A stretch of DNA of 64,000 nucleotides from Polaromonas sp. Lineage in GTDB: Bacteria > Pseudomonadota > Gammaproteobacteria > Burkholderiales > Burkholderiaceae. How positions within the stretch are numbered: position 1 is the first letter of the stretch; each line of letters opens with the position of its first letter. Location of the stretch: contig PNMH01000007.1 of NCBI GenBank assembly GCA_013823505.1, forward strand, positions 1 through 64,000. Direction: 5' to 3'. Below are positions 60,412-64,000 of this stretch, piece by piece. The notes under the pieces were generated by a model that saw only the letters and a list, made by a program, of their open reading frames with translations, had not been told where the DNA came from and made no database searches. A program made the position numbers and the translations under genes.

Positions 60412-62121
60412 TTGCCCAACCAACGACTCGCTGTCCGATGTGCCGCCTGGTGGCGGGTCCTGTTCTTTCTGTGTGTCGGCCTGTTGCCCCCCTGGCTGGG
60501 TGCACAGCCCCTGGACCTTCCAGTCACCGCGAACCGGCCGGGCGCTACAGCGCAAACCGCCGAGGGTCCCGACACCCTGTATCTCCACAACCGTCGCATT
60601 GCCACCTTTCGGGCCACCTTGCTGGGCGACGCGCCAGCCGAGCGCGTGCGGTTGGCCGAAGTAGCACTGTCGCTGGCCTTGAAGGCCCCGGGGCCACGGG
60701 CGGTGAGCCAGACATCCACGGGCGATTCGGTGCGCTTCGAGGTGGACGGTCGCACGGTTTTTTTCCTCACGGCCGGTGATTCGGACGCGCCACGGCCCGA
60801 GGCCTCGCTGGAGCCGCTGGCGCGCGATGTGATGCTGCGGCTGGAGACCGCGGTGGCGGAATCGGCCGAGGTGCGCGACCCGCGCCGCATCGCGCTGGGT
60901 CTGGCGTTGTCGCTCGTGGCCACGCTGGCGGCCTGGCTGCTGGTGCGCGGCATCTTCCGCCTGCGCCGTCGCCTGGCCAGACGGGTGCGCGACGCGCTGC
61001 TGACGCCCAACGAGCCGGGCACTTCGGCCGCCCTGGTGTCCACCTACGCCGAACACGCGCGGGTGGCCTCCCGGCTGTTGATGGGTGCCGTGGCGTGGAC
61101 GGTGGTGGTGTTGATCGTCGACGCCTGGGTCACCTTCGTGCTGCACCAGTTCGCCTGGACGCGGCCCTGGGGCGAGCGCTCGACCGCGTGGCTGCTGGAG
61201 GTGTTGCGCCAGTTCGCCGGCTCCATCGCGTCCGCGGTGCCCGGCCTGGTGGTGGCGGCCCTGATCTTTGTGATCGCGCGCATGGTCTCGCAGGCCAATG
61301 CGGCTTTCCTGCGCCGGGTGGAAAGCGGGGACATCGCGCTGGCCTGGCTCGACAGGGACACCGCCTCCCCCACCCGACGGCTGAGCAGCTTCGTGATCTG
61401 GTTGTTCGCGCTGGCCATGGCCTACCCCTACCTGCCCGGGGCCAACACCGAAGCGTTCAAGGCCCTGTCGGTCATGGCTGGCCTCATGCTGTCGCTCGGG
61501 GCCTCCAGCGTGGTGGGACAGGCGCTCTCCGGCCTGAGCCTCATGTATTCCCGCTCGCTGCGCGTCGGCGAATACGTGAAGATCGGTGACACCGAAGGCA
61601 CGGTGACCAGCCTGGGGATGTTCACCACCAAGGTGCACACCGGGATGGGCGAAGAGGTGAGCCTGCCCAACAGCGTGACCTTCAGCCAGCCGATCCGCAA
61701 CTTCTCGCGCCTCGTGGAGGACGGTCAGTTCATGCTGCAAACGGGTGTGACCATCGGCTACAGCACGCCCTGGCGGCAGGTGCACGCCATGCTGCTCGAG
61801 GCCGCCGAACGCACGCCCGGCGTGGCCGCGGAGCCCAGACCGTATGTGGTGCAAACGGCCCTGTCGGACTTTTATGTGGAGTACCGCCTCTGCGCGCAAA
61901 GCAACAAGAACGCGCCGCGGCGTCGCGCCGAAGCGCTCAACCAGCTGCACGCCAACATCCTGGATGTGTTCAACGAAAACGGCGTGCAGATCATGTCGCC
62001 GCACTACCGGTCCGACCCACCCGAGCCGCAGGTGGTGCCGCAGGGCCCTTGGGCCTCACCGTCACCGGGCCAGCCGCTGTCGCCAGCGGGCACCGCCACG
62101 GCGCCGGCTCAGTCGCCCTGA
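60412..62121 (+). CDS. MscS-family mechanosensitive channel
   Basis: This 569-residue full-length paralogue of the gene before it has a signal sequence, a periplasmic domain (~50-150), transmembrane helices, the pore helix (LGASSVVGQALSGLSLMYSR), the beta domain (VKIGDTEGTVTSLGMFTTKV) and the C-terminal alpha/beta domain (TIGYSTPWRQVHAMLLEAAE to FNENGVQIMSPHY), then a Pro-rich tail. It should open under membrane tension to release solutes. TTG start at 60412. Its 3' end overlaps the convergent 2OG-Fe gene by 13 bp. Confidence 0.9.
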   Translation: MPNQRLAVRCAAWWRVLFFLCVGLLPPWLGAQPLDLPVTANRPGATAQTAEGPDTLYLHNRRIATFRATLLGDAPAERVRLAEVALSLALKAPGPRAVSQTSTGDSVRFEVDGRTVFFLTAGDSDAPRPEASLEPLARDVMLRLETAVAESAEVRDPRRIALGLALSLVATLAAWLLVRGIFRLRRRLARRVRDALLTPNEPGTSAALVSTYAEHARVASRLLMGAVAWTVVVLIVDAWVTFVLHQFAWTRPWGERSTAWLLEVLRQFAGSIASAVPGLVVAALIFVIARMVSQANAAFLRRVESGDIALAWLDRDTASPTRRLSSFVIWLFALAMAYPYLPGANTEAFKALSVMAGLMLSLGASSVVGQALSGLSLMYSRSLRVGEYVKIGDTEGTVTSLGMFTTKVHTGMGEEVSLPNSVTFSQPIRNFSRLVEDGQFMLQTGVTIGYSTPWRQVHAMLLEAAERTPGVAAEPRPYVVQTALSDFYVEYRLCAQSNKNAPRRRAEALNQLHANILDVFNENGVQIMSPHYRSDPPEPQVVPQGPWASPSPGQPLSPAGTATAPAQSP

Positions 62122-62849
62122 AATCCCCCGGCGCGGCAGGTCACCACCAGCGTGTCGCGCCAGCCCAGGGCATCGCCCTCCAGCGGCTGGATCGGCGTGC
62201 TCTCGTGGATCACGCGCGCGTCGTCCAGCAAGAGCAGCGACCAAGGCTCCCGCAGCGTGAAGCGCTGGCCTCCCGGGCCGTTGGCCTCGAACACGCGGCT
62301 CTCGCCGCCCTTGATGCCGTGGCGGCCCACCATGAACACGGCCACCAGGTCCACACCGTCCCGGTGCGCGCCTTCCGGCGTGGGCCGGCCGATGCCGTCG
62401 GTGGTGTCGATGCGAAACGGGTGTGCCTCCACAAACCACTGCTGTGGGCCGCGCAGTGCGCTGGCCGCTTCGCCCAGGCGCGTGAGCAAGCGACCCCACG
62501 CCAGCTGCGCCACCACCGCCGGCTCCATGGGCTCGAACCAGCGCTGCATGCCGCCGTGCAGGGCGTTGTATTCCAGCGGCTGCCAGTGCGCGCGGTGGGG
62601 CGACTGCTGCACCTGATCACCGTCCACCACAAAGCAGCTGTGCCGCCGGCTGCGGTAGCGCCCACCGTCCTTGAGGTACGCATCGGCCGGCAGGTGGTCC
62701 CAGCCGGCGTGCAAGGCCTGCAGTTCAGCCACGCTGGCGGGCAGCCACTGCGCCACGCTGGCGGCGCTGAGCAGCGCAAAGCCCGTGGTCTTGAGGGAAG
62801 CGTCGAGCTGCTGGAGGGGAACGTACGGTGGCTGGAATTCGCTGGTCAT
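62109..62849 (-). CDS. 2OG-Fe(II) dioxygenase family protein
   Basis: This 246-residue protein of the 2OG-Fe_Oxy_2 group (BsmA/isoleucine dioxygenase relatives) has iron ligands H162-x-D164 (GAHRDGVDL) and H215 (DDARVIHES), followed by an Arg-containing strand. Family members hydroxylate free amino acids or act in biofilm stress; the substrate here is unknown. Start ATG 62847-62849. Confidence 0.87.
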   Translation of the reverse strand: MTSEFQPPYVPLQQLDASLKTTGFALLSAASVAQWLPASVAELQALHAGWDHLPADAYLKDGGRYRSRRHSCFVVDGDQVQQSPHRAHWQPLEYNALHGGMQRWFEPMEPAVVAQLAWGRLLTRLGEAASALRGPQQWFVEAHPFRIDTTDGIGRPTPEGAHRDGVDLVAVFMVGRHGIKGGESRVFEANGPGGQRFTLREPWSLLLLDDARVIHESTPIQPLEGDALGWRDTLVVTCRAGGFQGD

Positions 62850-62987
62850 GGAGCGGCAGTTTACCGGCCGGGTCCGACGGACTTCAGACCGCCAGACGTG
62901 TTTTCATGCGCTGGATCAAAACGCCCTCGGCCCTCGCGGTGCAAGCTGCGTTCACACCCGTCGGAAACGGGTGATGGAGACAACACC

Positions 62988-63395
62988 ATGCAAGCCTTGA
63001 AATGGACACCTGCGCTGTGGCTGGGCTTTGAGCCCATGGACGGGATGAACCGGGAATTCATGGAACTGCTGGGCTGCGCACAGACGGCGCCCGACAGCGG
63101 GTTGCTCGACGCCTGGCAGGCGCTGGTGCAGCACGCGGCGGCGCATTTCGGCACCGAAGACCGCTGGATGCGCAGCGAGGCGTTTGCCACCGCCGACCAG
63201 CACACGCTGGAACACCGGGTGGTGCTCAACCTGCTGCGCGAAGGCCTGGGCCAGGCGCAGCACGGTGACCTGGCGCCGGTGCGGCAGATGGCAGCCGAGC
63301 TGGGGGCGTGGTTCAGCCGGCACACGCAGTCGCTGGACGCTGCGCTGGCCCTGCACATGCGCCGCATCACGACACCCGCCACCACAGCGACCTGA
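62988..63395 (+). CDS. Bacteriohemerythrin-like protein with one ligand changed
   Basis: This 135-residue four-helix protein has most diiron ligands of hemerythrin: H49/H53 and E57 (HAAAHFGTED), H72/H76 (HTLEH), H112 and D117. The first-helix position, where the family has DxxH, reads MDGMNREF, so the His is Asn21. Iron or oxygen binding may be altered. GGAG lies upstream of the ATG. The family can carry O2 or sense it. Confidence 0.85.
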   Translation: MQALKWTPALWLGFEPMDGMNREFMELLGCAQTAPDSGLLDAWQALVQHAAAHFGTEDRWMRSEAFATADQHTLEHRVVLNLLREGLGQAQHGDLAPVRQMAAELGAWFSRHTQSLDAALALHMRRITTPATTAT

Positions 63396-63439
63396 CCGGT
63401 CGGTTGGTGGTTCAATGAACAGCCACAGAGGAGACCGCC

Positions 63440-64000
63440 ATGGCCGACGCCACGCCCGCCAATGACAGCCCGACCGAGCCGCCACGCCCGCCGTCGGTGT
63501 TCGACCTGCGCATCACCGACCTGCGCGCTGGCGAGCCGCTGCGCTGGTTGCGCCTGGGCTGGGCCGACTTCGCGCGGTGCCCGCGCATCGGGCTGTTTTA
63601 CGGCGTGTGCTTTTTTCTCATGGGTCACGCCTTGCTGGCGGTGTTTCGCGCCGCGCCGGCCTATGTGCTGGCGCTGAGCGCGGGCTTTCTGCTGATGGGG
63701 CCGTTTCTCTGTCTGGGCCTGTACGAGGCCAGCCGCGCATTGCAGGCCGGCGAGCGGCCATCGCTGCGCGCCTCACTGCTGGCGTGGCGGCCCACCCAGG
63801 GCACCATGGCCATCTTTGCGGGTGTGCTGCTGATCCTGGAGATGCTGTGGGGCCGGGCCTCGCTGGTGGTGTTCGCCGTGACCTTCAACACCATGCCGTC
63901 CACCACCAACCTGGTGGCCCAGCTGCTCAACCTCGACAACCTGACGTTTCTGATCACCTACATGGTGGTGGGCGGTGTCTTTGCCGGTCTGATCTTCGTC
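63440..64000 (+). CDS. DUF2189 membrane protein (3' partial)
   Basis: The first 187 residues of a polytopic membrane protein are in view, and the gene runs past the right edge. DUF2189 stretches include DLRAGEPLRWLRLGWADFAR, IGLFYGVCFFLMGHALLAVF and LMGPFLCLGLYEASRALQAG. GAGGAG precedes the ATG. The function of the family is unknown, but it is often near cytochrome oxidase genes. Confidence 0.9.
   Translation, partial: MADATPANDSPTEPPRPPSVFDLRITDLRAGEPLRWLRLGWADFARCPRIGLFYGVCFFLMGHALLAVFRAAPAYVLALSAGFLLMGPFLCLGLYEASRALQAGERPSLRASLLAWRPTQGTMAIFAGVLLILEMLWGRASLVVFAVTFNTMPSTTNLVAQLLNLDNLTFLITYMVVGGVFAGLIFV

Noticed and set aside
1..64000. tRNA, rRNA or CRISPR arrays
   Set aside because: Looked for cloverleaf ends, CCA-type 3' ends near the integrase and regularly spaced repeats; none was convincing by eye.

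Overview
This 64 kb window is a GC-rich chromosomal segment of a betaproteobacterium, most likely Comamonadaceae (Hydrogenophaga/Acidovorax-like). The evidence is gene content and protein style: a BktB-type thiolase, a MutS-Anbu gene pair, a PEP-CTERM protein, DUF2189, DUF4399, RcnB and DUF427 families, and an E. coli-type GshA. The genus is an inference. No rRNA, tRNA or CRISPR array was seen.

Region 1 (1-9 kb) is accessory DNA that looks like the right end of an integrative mobilizable element. It carries the 3' part of a type I restriction HsdR gene, a protein with an RNxxxH (HEPN-like) motif, a repeat/palindrome region, a MobA/MobL relaxase with a small translationally coupled ORF, small unknown genes, a putative directionality factor and a tyrosine integrase. 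The integrase reads away from, and its start lies about 125 bp from, the 5' end of mutS. The first ~16 codons of mutS are AT-rich and look element-derived.

Region 2 (9-26 kb) is core-like: mutS-Anbu-hydrolase, a membrane PAS histidine kinase, uppP, a MacA/MacB-type efflux operon, a tyrosine-rich exported protein, DUF924, a lipoprotein preceded by a Pho-box-like array, a membrane protein and glnS.

Region 3 (26-29.2 kb) is a sharply AT-rich insertion. It has a coupled DUF4365/unknown pair facing a zinc-ribbon protein with a C-terminal RNxxxH motif, with a strong hairpin between them. This is the best candidate here for an undescribed defence-like module. It is followed by a GC-rich NERD-UvrD helicase gene.

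Region 4 (31-50 kb) contains a holin-like membrane protein, an MNT antitoxin with a truncated HepT remnant, ridA with a divergent LysR gene, a PEP-CTERM protein, a cold-shock/excalibur fusion, a half-length MreB-like protein, pcp, rluE, a sugar dehydrogenase, a DTW tRNA-modification enzyme, a membrane protein with degenerate GGDEF, a SRAP protein lacking Cys2 behind a Stealth-type phosphotransferase, and a run of exported or lipoprotein genes (RcnB, thioredoxin-like, DUF4399, FG-GAP).

Region 5 (48-64 kb) is housekeeping: quinone reductase, ylqF, a dienelactone hydrolase, gshA, dkgB, dusC, two nested palindromic repeat elements, an RluA-family synthase, an SDR, a phosphatase, bktB, tandem MscS channels, a 2OG-Fe dioxygenase, a hemerythrin and a DUF2189 protein cut by the window edge.
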